From positions 1 through 43,066 of the forward strand of contig CAZJKV010000008.1 in the NCBI GenBank assembly GCA_964546765.1: a DNA stretch of 43,066 nucleotides, in the 5' to 3' direction. The notes under the pieces were generated by a model. It saw nothing but the letters and a program-made list of their open reading frames with translations, was not told the DNA's origin and searched no databases. Source of the stretch: JAITWN01 sp964546765 (GTDB lineage: Bacteria > Pseudomonadota > Gammaproteobacteria > SZUA-140). How positions within the stretch are numbered: the stretch's first letter is position 1; each line of letters starts with the position of its first letter. Shown here piece after piece: positions 15,786-23,536 of this stretch. The position numbers were made by a program, and so were the translations under genes.

Positions 15786-18013
15786 CAGGCTCTCCCTCTT
15801 TCATTGCGCTCGTACTGGTCAGCGGTGACCGTTGCCACGAGCTTGCGGCCCACCTGGGTCTCGCTGCCGCCGAAGATGACGAACTCCCTTCGATCCTGCT
15901 GGGCGCGGACGCGAGTGATCGAGATGCGGGTCGCGTGGTGCGCCGGCTCTCCGGTGCGGTTGTCGGTCGCGACGCCGACGGCCTTCATCGGGTTCGCACC
16001 CCGGCCGTCGGCATAGCGTCCGTAACCGTCATGCCCCTGCCCCAGTGGTACGGCGATGGCATCGGGGTGCATGCCTTTATAGGTATACACGCGGGTTTCG
16101 AAGGAACCATGCGCCGATGTCACATTAATGACGTCGCCGTTTGAAATGCCGAGTCTGCGTGCGGTCGAGGGGTGCATCTCGGCCCACGAGTCCCATACCA
16201 CCTTGGTCACAGGATCCGGCAGTTCCTGGATCCATGGGATATTTGCGTGGCGTCCGTCCCACTTCGTTGGATTGGCCGATGGCAGCAGCCAGAACGGACG
16301 TGCGGTATCGGTGGACGGCTCGGCCACCTTGAAGCTCACCGGCTGCGCGGTGGGCGCGGCCGTCGAGATCCTGCCGACCTCGAGCACACCCTTCATCAGC
16401 GCCTCGCGCCAGAATGCGTCCTCGGAAAGCGCGTCGCCCTTGAGCGTGACCGGCATTTCGGCGAAGGCCTTGCGAAGATAGCCGTGATAGTCCTCGAATC
16501 CGGCATATTCCGCGACGTCGCGCATCTTCAGCAACGCGAGCATCGTATCGCCGAATCCGCGCGTATCCGGGTAGAGCGGCTCCATATACGGCTGCTGCAA
16601 GCTGATGAAGAGACGATCGGTCGCCATTGACGGCACATGCGTGCCCCAGTCCTCGAGCGGAGAGTACAGCGGCAGCACCAGATCGGCGAGCTGCGCAGTC
16701 TCGTCCTCGAACATGGACATCACGACCTTGAATCCGGCCTTTTGCAGCTTGTCGCCGAGTCCCAGCGCCTGGGGCGTCGTGAACACCGGGTTTGCGCCCT
16801 TGATGAACACCACATCGTAGCGGCCTTCATCGAGCGCCTTCGCCAGCTCGAACATGCCCTTGCCATTACCCTTGCGTGCCTTGAGTTGCGGAAACGGGAA
16901 GCCGGCGCCGGTCTCGATGGTCTTGCCGACATTGCCGAGGATCAGGTTCAGGGTCATCGCCGCGGCGACGCTGTCGTATCCGCCGGGATGGCCCTCGGCC
17001 GCTTCACCGGCGAGCACCAGGCTCGGCGAGCGCTCGTTCAGCAAGCCCGCGATCTGGACGATATGCGCCTCTGAAGTCCCGGTAATCTCGGCGGCCTTGC
17101 GGGCGTCGTAGCCGCGTATTTGCGTCTGCACGTCACCCGGCACTCTGTCGAGACTGCGGCCGTGTTTCGTCGCAAGCACGTTGGCGATCGCGAGCGCGAG
17201 GACACCTTCGGCGCCGGGACGCACCGGCACCCACAAGTCGGCGTTGGCGCCCGTCAGGGTCATCTTCGGCTCGGCGGAGATCAGCACGCCGCGCGGCGAG
17301 GTGCGGAAATCCGCATGCTGTATCGAATACGGCACCTGGGCCCAGGTGCCGAGGTAATCCGCGCCGAGAGAAAGAATCACGGCGGCCTTGTCGACGCGCA
17401 GTCGCGGCGAATCCTCGCCGAGCATGTCCTGACAGACCTGGCGCCATACCGAATTGTTGATCGCCTCGTGCACGTAGTGGCTGGAGGAACCGACCGCCTC
17501 CATGAAGGCATCGATCAGCACGGCCTGGTGACCGCTGACCGTATCTGTGACCCAGGCGATGCGGTCTCCGCTCAGCCCCGAACCGGGACCGGCCTTTTCC
17601 TTGATCAGCGCAATGGCCTCGTCCCAACCGATATCGACGAACTGGCCGCCGCGGCGTACCCGGGGGCGGGTCAGGCGATCGGGGTTGTAATGCGTCTGCA
17701 GGCCCGCCTGGCCCATCGCGCAGAGCTTGCCCCTGTTCAACGGCGATTCCGGATTGCCCTCGAGCTTGAGTACGCGGCCTTCGCGAACCCGGCCGTGGAT
17801 GCCGCAGGCGGTGGGACATTGCTGGCAGGTCGAGGCATACCAGACACCGACACCGGGAATGACGAATTCCTCGGGCACCTGGTAAGGAACGATGGGATTG
17901 CGGCCTTCCCGATGGGTGATGAAGCTGGGCCGGTCACAGGCCGCCAGTGTCGCGCCAGCACCGCCCCATCCCAGCACCTTGAGAAATGATCTGCGTTTCA
18001 ATTTGAGATTCAT
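15785..18013 (-). CDS. actB: Alternative complex III molybdopterin-oxidoreductase-like subunit ActB1
   Basis: A 742-residue protein of the molybdopterin-oxidoreductase fold, equivalent to the N-terminal half of fused ActB. The N terminus is a twin-arginine leader (KLKRRSFLKVLGWGG) ending in TLAAC, a lipobox-like site at Cys26. Cys63, Cys66, Cys70 and Cys98 form C-x2-C-x3-C-x27-C, the FS0 cluster motif of this superfamily. By eye the molybdenum-ligand position reads Asn in HEAINN, so I expect no active Mo site, as in other ACIII. The C-terminal cofactor-fold domain (DVINVTSAHGSFE) is kept. An in-frame TTG lies upstream at 18034, but the chosen ATG has a GGAG site 10 nt before it and places the leader correctly. 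Confidence 0.88.
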   Translation of the reverse strand: MNLKLKRRSFLKVLGWGGAGATLAACDRPSFITHREGRNPIVPYQVPEEFVIPGVGVWYASTCQQCPTACGIHGRVREGRVLKLEGNPESPLNRGKLCAMGQAGLQTHYNPDRLTRPRVRRGGQFVDIGWDEAIALIKEKAGPGSGLSGDRIAWVTDTVSGHQAVLIDAFMEAVGSSSHYVHEAINNSVWRQVCQDMLGEDSPRLRVDKAAVILSLGADYLGTWAQVPYSIQHADFRTSPRGVLISAEPKMTLTGANADLWVPVRPGAEGVLALAIANVLATKHGRSLDRVPGDVQTQIRGYDARKAAEITGTSEAHIVQIAGLLNERSPSLVLAGEAAEGHPGGYDSVAAAMTLNLILGNVGKTIETGAGFPFPQLKARKGNGKGMFELAKALDEGRYDVVFIKGANPVFTTPQALGLGDKLQKAGFKVVMSMFEDETAQLADLVLPLYSPLEDWGTHVPSMATDRLFISLQQPYMEPLYPDTRGFGDTMLALLKMRDVAEYAGFEDYHGYLRKAFAEMPVTLKGDALSEDAFWREALMKGVLEVGRISTAAPTAQPVSFKVAEPSTDTARPFWLLPSANPTKWDGRHANIPWIQELPDPVTKVVWDSWAEMHPSTARRLGISNGDVINVTSAHGSFETRVYTYKGMHPDAIAVPLGQGHDGYGRYADGRGANPMKAVGVATDNRTGEPAHHATRISITRVRAQQDRREFVIFGGSETQVGRKLVATVTADQYERNERGRA

Positions 18014-18074
18014 ATGGATACCACTCCGTTCCAACCGCGCATTGTTCCAAACGCGACGTTATGCGAATCCGCCA

Positions 18075-18728
18075 TCACTTGTGACATTTCCAGCAGTCGA
18101 ACGGACCGTCGTTCGCCTGGTGGCAGCCCACGCAGAATCCCATTGTCAGCGGCCTGACCTTTTCAGCGACAGTCATCTCCCTGACCTTGCCGTGACAGAA
18201 CGCGCAGACCTCGTCGACGCGCTCGACGGACATGCCTTCATTGTTGAATATGAAGCGATCCAGGTGTTTTTCGTGCGTGAAATGGACGAAGTCCGGGACA
18301 TCATGGACCTTGACCCACGGAATCGGCTCACGGTTCTCCCAGTACTGGGTCAGTTGCTGGATGCGCGGCTTGTCGGTTGCGATCGTCAGGTGGCATCCCA
18401 TGCACTTGCTGGTCGGCGGGATGCCTGCGCTCTTGCTACGTCGCGCATAGGTGTGGCAATACATGCAATTGATGCCGTTCACCTCGACGTGGATGTCGTG
18501 GGGAAAATCGATCGGCTGCGGTACATGCTTGCCTGAATAGGTCGCGGTAGGTGCCACTGCGTTCGGCACGCCCTGTGCGTATGCCTGCGCGGACGCGAGC
18601 AGGGACAGGACGCCAAGGACGAGCGCGGTGGCCAGTAATGCCGGAAGCGAGTTCGATCGAGACTTACCGAATGCTCCCGGCTGCCGGATGGATCGGAGTC
18701 CAGAGAATGATAGCGCGGTAACTGACAT
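18075..18728 (-). CDS. actA: Alternative complex III pentahaem cytochrome c subunit ActA
   Basis: A 217-residue multihaem protein with five CxxCH sites: CMYCH (88-92), CMGCH (109-113), CAFCH (175-179), CVGCH (199-203) and CWKCH (212-216). Five haems is the number for ActA of ACIII. A hydrophobic segment at about 28-51 (ALLATALVLGVLSLLASAQA) is a signal peptide or membrane anchor; AYA before QG could be a cleavage site. The frame is open further upstream. I chose the ATG at 18728 because GAGAGGGGAG directly precedes it and the signal then starts near the N terminus; residues upstream look non-coding. It is the first gene of the operon, 61 nt before actB1. Confidence 0.88.
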   Translation of the reverse strand: MSVTALSFSGLRSIRQPGAFGKSRSNSLPALLATALVLGVLSLLASAQAYAQGVPNAVAPTATYSGKHVPQPIDFPHDIHVEVNGINCMYCHTYARRSKSAGIPPTSKCMGCHLTIATDKPRIQQLTQYWENREPIPWVKVHDVPDFVHFTHEKHLDRFIFNNEGMSVERVDEVCAFCHGKVREMTVAEKVRPLTMGFCVGCHQANDGPFDCWKCHK

Positions 18729-19258
18729 CTCCCCTCTCAAGCTCAGCTGAATGATACCTGCAAAAACCGGAGTCGCCATGACGCCCGATGACCACCTGCC
18801 CCGTTGCTCGCGCCAATGCGCAAGCAGCGCCCAGGTCATGTTATCTGAGTGATAGCCTTGAATTAAGCTGAAACGGATCCGCCGGAAGGGCATACGGTCG
18901 GCGAATCATTTATCCTCCTCGCACCGTCAGCAGTGCTGCTGCAAATAAAACGACTGTCATTCGTCGTTCGAGCACCACAACCTGCCATAACGGATTTGGT
19001 AATTTTATTATTATTTAACGAACTATGGCGTTGAGGAGGGAATGGTAGATCAGGACGCTCAGATATGTCAACGCTGATCAGCCCGCGTGTCTGTAACGCA
19101 TGTCGCGGCGTATAACGCTCGTAAAACAGGCCGCAATAACTGCACAAATTATGTATGTTATTGACGTGGCGACGGCGCACGGGGCGCTTCATACCAGACG
19201 ACGAACCATTGGCGGTAATTACCCCAATTGCGGTACAGGTATGACGAAAGCTGTGCTG
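18729..19258 (-). promoter_or_regulatory. 530-nt non-coding region upstream of actA
   Basis: This is the longest gene-free stretch in the window. It is more AT-rich than its surroundings, with a run of A and T at 19002-19018. It contains the promoter candidate at 19042-19071 and, at 19208-19228, an inverted repeat ATTGG(C)GGTAA/TTACCCCAAT with one bulged base. Frames that cross it lack family features, and I do not regard them as genes. It is the natural control region for the act operon and also holds the 3' end of the nif3-family transcript. I found no clear FNR-type TTGAT-N4-ATCAA site. Confidence 0.5.
19042..19071 (-). promoter_or_regulatory. Candidate sigma70 promoter for the act operon
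   Basis: On the minus strand a perfect TTGACA (-35) is followed after 18 bp by TACCAT (4 of 6 to the -10 consensus). Initiation near 19035 would leave a leader of about 305 nt before the actA ATG, which is long. A nearer promoter within 18729-19000 is not excluded. Confidence 0.4.
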
Positions 19259-20020
19259 TCAGGCCGGATTGTCGATATCGATGAAACGAAAGTCGATCCC
19301 CAGGGTGGCAGCGAGGTGGCGACCGAGCGCCGCAATACCGTAACGCTCCGTCGCATGATGTCCCGCCGCAAAGTAGTGAATACCCGCCTCGCGCGCGACA
19401 TGTGTCGTCCGCTCCGAAACCTCGCCGCTGATGTAGGCGTCGACGCCGATGCGTGCCGCGTCTTCGATATGGTCCTGCGCAGCGCCGGTGCACCATGCGA
19501 CGCGCAGGATATCTCCGCCGGTCCCGGCAATGTGCAGGGGCTCGCGCCCGAGGCGCTCGCCGATATGGCGCGCGAAGGCCTCGGGCGAACACGCGTCGCG
19601 AACCCGTCCACGCCAAAGCAGCGCGGGCCCGTTCCGCGCGGCGTCAGTTACCGGTTCGACCTCCAGGTCGAGCACACGGGCAAGCTGGGCGTTGTTGCCA
19701 TGCACCGGATGCGCGTCGAGCGGCAGGTGATAGGCCAGCAGGCTGACATCGGCAGACAACAGGCGGCGCAGGCGCGCGCGCTTGATGCCAAGGACTCGGG
19801 GATCCTCGTTCCTCCAGAACCAGCCATGATGCACGATCACTGCGTCCGCCTCGTCCGCGATCGCGGCCTCGATCAGGGCCAGGCTCGCGCTGACACCGCC
19901 GACGATCCTGCCGATCGACGGGCGGCCCTCGACCTGCAGACCGTTCGGCGCGTAATCGCTAAACCGATGTATTTCAAGCAGGTCGTCGAGATAGGTCACG
20001 AGCGACGGCAGATCCGTCAT
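19259..20020 (-). CDS. Nif3-like dinuclear metal-centre protein
   Basis: A 253-residue member of the Nif3/YbgI family, which forms toroidal hexamers with a two-metal site. Metal ligands expected from the family are visible: VIVHHGWFW near residue 65, LAYHLPLDAHP, and the C-terminal GHHATERYGI. The substrate is not firmly known; a GTP cyclohydrolase I-like role has been suggested for some members and should not be assumed here. It is divergent from the degS-type gene across 70 bp, which must hold both promoters. This pairing is common in beta- and gammaproteobacteria, often beside petABC; here the neighbour is the act operon. Confidence 0.9.
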   Translation of the reverse strand: MTDLPSLVTYLDDLLEIHRFSDYAPNGLQVEGRPSIGRIVGGVSASLALIEAAIADEADAVIVHHGWFWRNEDPRVLGIKRARLRRLLSADVSLLAYHLPLDAHPVHGNNAQLARVLDLEVEPVTDAARNGPALLWRGRVRDACSPEAFARHIGERLGREPLHIAGTGGDILRVAWCTGAAQDHIEDAARIGVDAYISGEVSERTTHVAREAGIHYFAAGHHATERYGIAALGRHLAATLGIDFRFIDIDNPA

Positions 20021-20090
20021 TACGCCTCCCCTGCCGCGGTCATTGTGCGGGAAATATTCGCCGCAGCTTCTATGCTAGAGTATCCACAGT

Positions 20091-21251
20091 ATGCAATTAC
20101 GAAAACTCTTCCCTTACTTCAGCCAGGGCGTCGTTATCGGACTGGCTGTGGGTCTGGTTGTGTTCATCCTGGTAACGACCTTCGTCGCCGGGAAACGTCC
20201 CGTGGTCGAGATCCGGGAGGTTCAGCGCGACGAACTGCCGGCAGCGCCTCTGCCGGGACCCGTGAGCTACGCCGGCGCCGTCGAAATCGCCGCGTCCGCG
20301 GTGGTGAACATACATACCACAAAAACGGTACCAGGTCGCAGGTCGCCGCTGCTCGAGGACCCGGCCTTTCGCCGCTTCTTCGAGGAATTCATGATCCCGC
20401 CGCAGCAGCGCCAGCAGACCAACCTCGGATCCGGCGTCATCGTCAATGAGCAGGGTTATCTGCTGACCAACAATCACGTTATCGAAGGCTCCGACGAGAT
20501 CCAGGTCACGCTGCACGACGGCCGCACCGCCCGGGCGACGATCGTCGGCGCCGATCCCGAGAGCGACCTCGCCGTCCTCCATATCCCGATGAACGGCCTG
20601 AACGCGATTACTTTCGGGAATTCAGACGATCTGAGGGTCGGCGATGTGGTCCTCGCGATCGGCAATCCATTCGGCGTCGGCCAGACGGTGACCCAGGGCA
20701 TCGTCAGCGCGACCGGACGCACCCGGCTCGGGATTTCGACCTTCGAGAATTTCATACAGACCGACGCCGCAATCAACCCGGGCAACTCCGGCGGGGCGCT
20801 GATCAATCCTCACGGCGAACTGATCGGCATCAATACCGCGATCTTCTCGCGCTCGGGCGGTTCACAGGGTATCGGCTTCGCGATCCCGGCCGGCATCGTC
20901 AAGAGCGTCATGAGCCAAATCATCGAACATGGCGAGGCGATCCGCGGCTGGCTCGGCATCGAGATTCAGACGCTGACACCCGAACTCGCGGAGTCCTTCG
21001 GCATCCCGAACGTCAACGGCCTCGTCATCGCGGGTGTCCTCACCGACGGCCCCGCAGCCAGGGCCGGCCTGATGCCGGGAGATGTCGTAACGGTAATCGA
21101 CGGCGAGGCCGTCGCCGACGCGCGCTCCGCGCTGGAGCTGATCGTCAAGGTCATGCCGGGAGAAACCATCACGCTGAGCGGCCTGCGCGACGGCCAGGCG
21201 CTCGAGATCGAGGTGACTGCGAGCAAGCGCCCCCCGCCCGGCCGCAGGTAA
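20091..21251 (+). CDS. Membrane-anchored serine protease, DegS/AlgW type
   Basis: A 386-residue HtrA-family protease. One transmembrane helix at about 12-33 anchors it with the catalytic domain in the periplasm. The catalytic triad is His129 (LLTNNHVIEG), Asp159 (PESDLAVL) and Ser233 (INPGNSGGAL). A single PDZ domain follows (about 280-380: RGWLGIEIQTLTPELAESFG, then DGPAARAGLMPGDVV). One TM plus one PDZ is the DegS/AlgW layout, distinct from DegP or DegQ with two PDZ domains. DegS/AlgW senses misfolded porins and cuts the anti-sigma factor RseA/MucA. No rseA or rpoE is in the window. In pseudomonads algW also lies beside the his genes. Confidence 0.9.
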   Translation: MQLRKLFPYFSQGVVIGLAVGLVVFILVTTFVAGKRPVVEIREVQRDELPAAPLPGPVSYAGAVEIAASAVVNIHTTKTVPGRRSPLLEDPAFRRFFEEFMIPPQQRQQTNLGSGVIVNEQGYLLTNNHVIEGSDEIQVTLHDGRTARATIVGADPESDLAVLHIPMNGLNAITFGNSDDLRVGDVVLAIGNPFGVGQTVTQGIVSATGRTRLGISTFENFIQTDAAINPGNSGGALINPHGELIGINTAIFSRSGGSQGIGFAIPAGIVKSVMSQIIEHGEAIRGWLGIEIQTLTPELAESFGIPNVNGLVIAGVLTDGPAARAGLMPGDVVTVIDGEAVADARSALELIVKVMPGETITLSGLRDGQALEIEVTASKRPPPGRR

Positions 21252-21280
21252 GCCGCGCCCGCAGTCGCCCGCCCGGGCGC

Positions 21281-22060
21281 TCAGGGGCTGTTTTCCGAGA
21301 CCTGGTCTGCTTCCGCCTTTTCCGGCTTCGGCTTGTAGAGACGGGACAATACCAGGCCGAGTTCGAACAGCAACCACATCGGCACCGCGAGCAACGTCTG
21401 CGAAATCATGTCCGGCGGCGTCAGCACCATCCCGATCACGAACGCGCCGACGATCACATAGGGCCGCTTGGCCTTCAGCTGCTGCGGCGTCGTGATGCCG
21501 CCCCAGATCAGCACGATCGTCACGATCGGCACCTCAAAGGCGAGGCCGAACGCGAAGAACAGCTTGAGCACGAAGGAGAGGTAGTGACTGATATCGGTCA
21601 TCACCGTCACGCCGACCGGGGCGGCGTTGATCAGGAAACCGAAAACCAGCGGAAACACGACGAAGTACGCAAACAGGGCCCCGCCGTAGAACAGCACCAC
21701 GCTGGCGATCAGGAGCGGCAGCGCGAGACGGCGCTCCTGGCCGTAGAGGCCGGGCGCGATGAACCGCCACGCCTGGTGCAGCAGGTAAGGCATCGCGACG
21801 AAGAAGGCGAGCACCAGCGTGAACTTGAAAGGCACGAGGAACGGCGCCGCGACCTCGGTCGCGATCATGGTGCTGCCCTGCGGCAGGCGCTCAATCAGCG
21901 GGATCGCGAGCAGCGTGTAGAGCCGGTTCGCGAACGGAAACATGATCAGGAAGATCGCCCCGACCACGATTGCGATGCGCAATATGCGCGAACGCAGCTC
22001 GACCAGGTGGTCGATCAGCGACATTTCGGGGTCGGGGGGATACTTACGAGGACTTGCCAT
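21281..22060 (-). CDS. tatC: Twin-arginine translocase subunit TatC
   Basis: A 259-residue polytopic protein that receives twin-arginine signal peptides. Family blocks: LIDHLVELRSRI at the N terminus, PLLHQAW-like YLLHQAWRFIAPGLYGQER, YFVVFPLVFGF and VLTPPDMISQTLLAVPMWLLFE. About six membrane helices are visible. The ATG at 22060 overlaps the end of tatB by 17 nt; a second ATG at 22024 directly before SLIDHL is possible. Neither has a strong ribosome-binding site, so coupling to tatB is likely. ActB1 in this window carries a twin-arginine leader and is a plausible client. Confidence 0.94.
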   Translation of the reverse strand: MASPRKYPPDPEMSLIDHLVELRSRILRIAIVVGAIFLIMFPFANRLYTLLAIPLIERLPQGSTMIATEVAAPFLVPFKFTLVLAFFVAMPYLLHQAWRFIAPGLYGQERRLALPLLIASVVLFYGGALFAYFVVFPLVFGFLINAAPVGVTVMTDISHYLSFVLKLFFAFGLAFEVPIVTIVLIWGGITTPQQLKAKRPYVIVGAFVIGMVLTPPDMISQTLLAVPMWLLFELGLVLSRLYKPKPEKAEADQVSENSP

Positions 22061-22418
22061 CTGGGTCGCGTTCAGGCGGTTTCTGACCGGCCTCGCGGCC
22101 GGTCGAATTGTCGCCGGACGCAGCCCTGGTCCCGCCCTTGAGGTCGTCCTGCGGCAGATCCAGCGGAATCCGGGTGCGTGCCTCGTCGAGCAACTTATGC
22201 AACTCGGCAATCTCGGATTCGCGCTCGACCAGACGCTTCAGTTCATCCGCCTGCGCGACCTCCCGCCCCAGCTCATTCTGCAATTCTCTGGCGATGCCCC
22301 GTGCACGGCCGACCCAGGAACCGACGCCCCGCAACAGGGAAGGCAACTCGCGGGGGCCGACCACGACAAGTGCGACCACCACGATCAGGGCCATTTCCCA
22401 GAAACCGATGTCAAACAT
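22044..22418 (-). CDS. tatB: Twin-arginine translocase subunit TatB
   Basis: A 124-residue protein with one N-terminal membrane helix (MFDIGFWEMALIVVVALVVVG) ending in GPRELPSLLRGVG, then a long charged amphipathic and coiled-coil-like helix (about 35-85) and a disordered tail. Glu8 in the membrane segment and the GPREL element are typical of TatB rather than TatA. It lies 47 nt after tatA and overlaps tatC. It forms the signal-peptide receptor together with TatC. Confidence 0.93.
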   Translation of the reverse strand: MFDIGFWEMALIVVVALVVVGPRELPSLLRGVGSWVGRARGIARELQNELGREVAQADELKRLVERESEIAELHKLLDEARTRIPLDLPQDDLKGGTRAASGDNSTGREAGQKPPERDPDGKSS

Positions 22419-22465
22419 CAGAACGTGACTCCCGCCGCCGGCGACGGCCTACGGGGGACCGGGCG

Positions 22466-22702
22466 CTAGACCCGCTCGTTTTCCTTGGATTCGACCTTGC
22501 CCTCGATGACGCGATCACCTTCCTGGTGTACGACATGTTCCTTGTCCGGCTCGGTCTTGTCCTGGTTCGGATCACGCACCGCATCACGGAAGCCCTTCAT
22601 CGCGCCGCCGAGATCCTTGCCCATGCCGGCCAGCTTCCTCGTCCCGAACAACAGCACCACGATCAGCAGTATGATCAGCAGTTGCCAGATACTAATGCCC
22701 AT
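22466..22702 (-). CDS. tatA: Twin-arginine translocase pore subunit TatA
   Basis: A 78-residue protein with one membrane helix (ISIWQLLIILLIVVLLFG), the hinge FGTRKLAGMGKDLGGAMKGF and an acidic, flexible tail. Length and the FGTRKL element match TatA. It starts 47 nt after hisE, so the tat genes follow the his genes on the same strand, as in many beta- and gammaproteobacteria. Confidence 0.94.
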   Translation of the reverse strand: MGISIWQLLIILLIVVLLFGTRKLAGMGKDLGGAMKGFRDAVRDPNQDKTEPDKEHVVHQEGDRVIEGKVESKENERV

Positions 22703-22749
22703 AACCCGTACCTCTCAGGATGTCTGTTTGCGCCGGCCTGCGCCGGCGC

Positions 22750-23067
22750 CTATTCCGCCCGCCCCGCCTTTTCCTCGATCCCGGAGCGCCCGAAACGCCG
22801 GGCAAGTTCCTCGAGAACCTGCTCGGGGCCGAGCCCGCGATGGGCGAGCAGGACCAGGGTGTGGAACCACAGGTCCGCCGTTTCATGCACCAGGGCGGCA
22901 TCGTCTCCCCCCTGGCCGGCGATCACCACCTCTGTCGCCTCTTCCCCGATTTTCTTCAGGATCGCGCCTGCGCCCTTGCGATAGAGGCCGGCGACATAGG
23001 AAGTCCCGGGGTCTGCCTGCTTGCGTGCTTCGAGGGCCGCGGCAAGTTCTTTGAGTACATGCTCCAT
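22750..23067 (-). CDS. hisE: Phosphoribosyl-ATP pyrophosphohydrolase HisE
   Basis: A 105-residue protein that converts PR-ATP to PR-AMP, step two of histidine synthesis. Motifs: KKIGEEATEVVIA (metal-binding Glu residues) and LVHETADLWFHTLVLLAHRGL. The frame is open further upstream and overlaps hisI. I chose the ATG at 23067 because the family begins with a short helix (MEHVLKELAAALEARK). It is separate from hisI, unlike the fused enteric HisIE. Confidence 0.93.
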   Translation of the reverse strand: MEHVLKELAAALEARKQADPGTSYVAGLYRKGAGAILKKIGEEATEVVIAGQGGDDAALVHETADLWFHTLVLLAHRGLGPEQVLEELARRFGRSGIEEKAGRAE

Positions 23068-23107
23068 AGGCTGCAAACGCCCCCTGCTGATGCCACTATA
23101 ACGCGAT

Positions 23108-23506
23108 TCAAGCGCCGGAATCACCATATATATCGGCCGGTTCCTTCAGCACAGGTTCCACTGTGCGCCAGGTTTCGCCGTCCAGACGTCGGAAAAAGCA
23201 GCGCTCACGCCCCGTATGGCAGGCAATGCCACCGGCCTGATCGACCCGCAGCAGCACGCAGTCGGCATCGCAATCGAGGCGGATCTCGAGGACCGTCTGG
23301 ACATGCCCCGATTGTTCCCCCTTGCGCCACAGGCACCCGCGGGAACGCGACCAGAACACCGCCTTTCCGCTGCGCGCGGTCTCGGTCAGGGCTTCCCGGT
23401 TCATCCACGCGAACATCAGCACCTTGCCGCTCGCGTGGTCCTGGACGATCGCCGGGACCAGCCCGTCGGACGTCCATTCGATCTGGTCGAGCCATTCATC
23501 GCTCAT
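23108..23506 (-). CDS. hisI: Phosphoribosyl-AMP cyclohydrolase HisI
   Basis: A 132-residue zinc enzyme that opens the adenine ring of PR-AMP, step three of histidine synthesis. Features: GLVPAIVQDHASGKVLMFAW at the start, TGKAVFWSRSR-like SGKAVFWSRSRGCLWRKGE, the metal-binding DCDADCVLLRV and Cys in GGIACHTGRERCFF. Stand-alone, in the order hisF-hisI-hisE. Confidence 0.95.
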   Translation of the reverse strand: MSDEWLDQIEWTSDGLVPAIVQDHASGKVLMFAWMNREALTETARSGKAVFWSRSRGCLWRKGEQSGHVQTVLEIRLDCDADCVLLRVDQAGGIACHTGRERCFFRRLDGETWRTVEPVLKEPADIYGDSGA

Positions 23507-23536
23507 TGGAACAGATCTCCCGGGGGATGGCCCCCT

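Noticed and set aside
11203..18728. Reading the cluster as polysulfide reductase, sulfite dehydrogenase (Soe) or tetrathionate reductase
   Set aside because: Those systems lack a pentahaem ActA, a DUF3341 ActD, a mono-haem ActE and a second NrfD-like subunit. All seven ACIII parts are here in the usual order.
18863..19192. 109-codon minus-strand frame upstream of actA
   Set aside because: No recognisable domain, atypical composition, and it lies in the AT-richer control region of the act operon.
19208..19228. Perfect operator palindrome downstream of nif3
   Set aside because: The arms match only if one C is bulged, so it is not a symmetric operator. It is kept as a weak feature of the actA control region.
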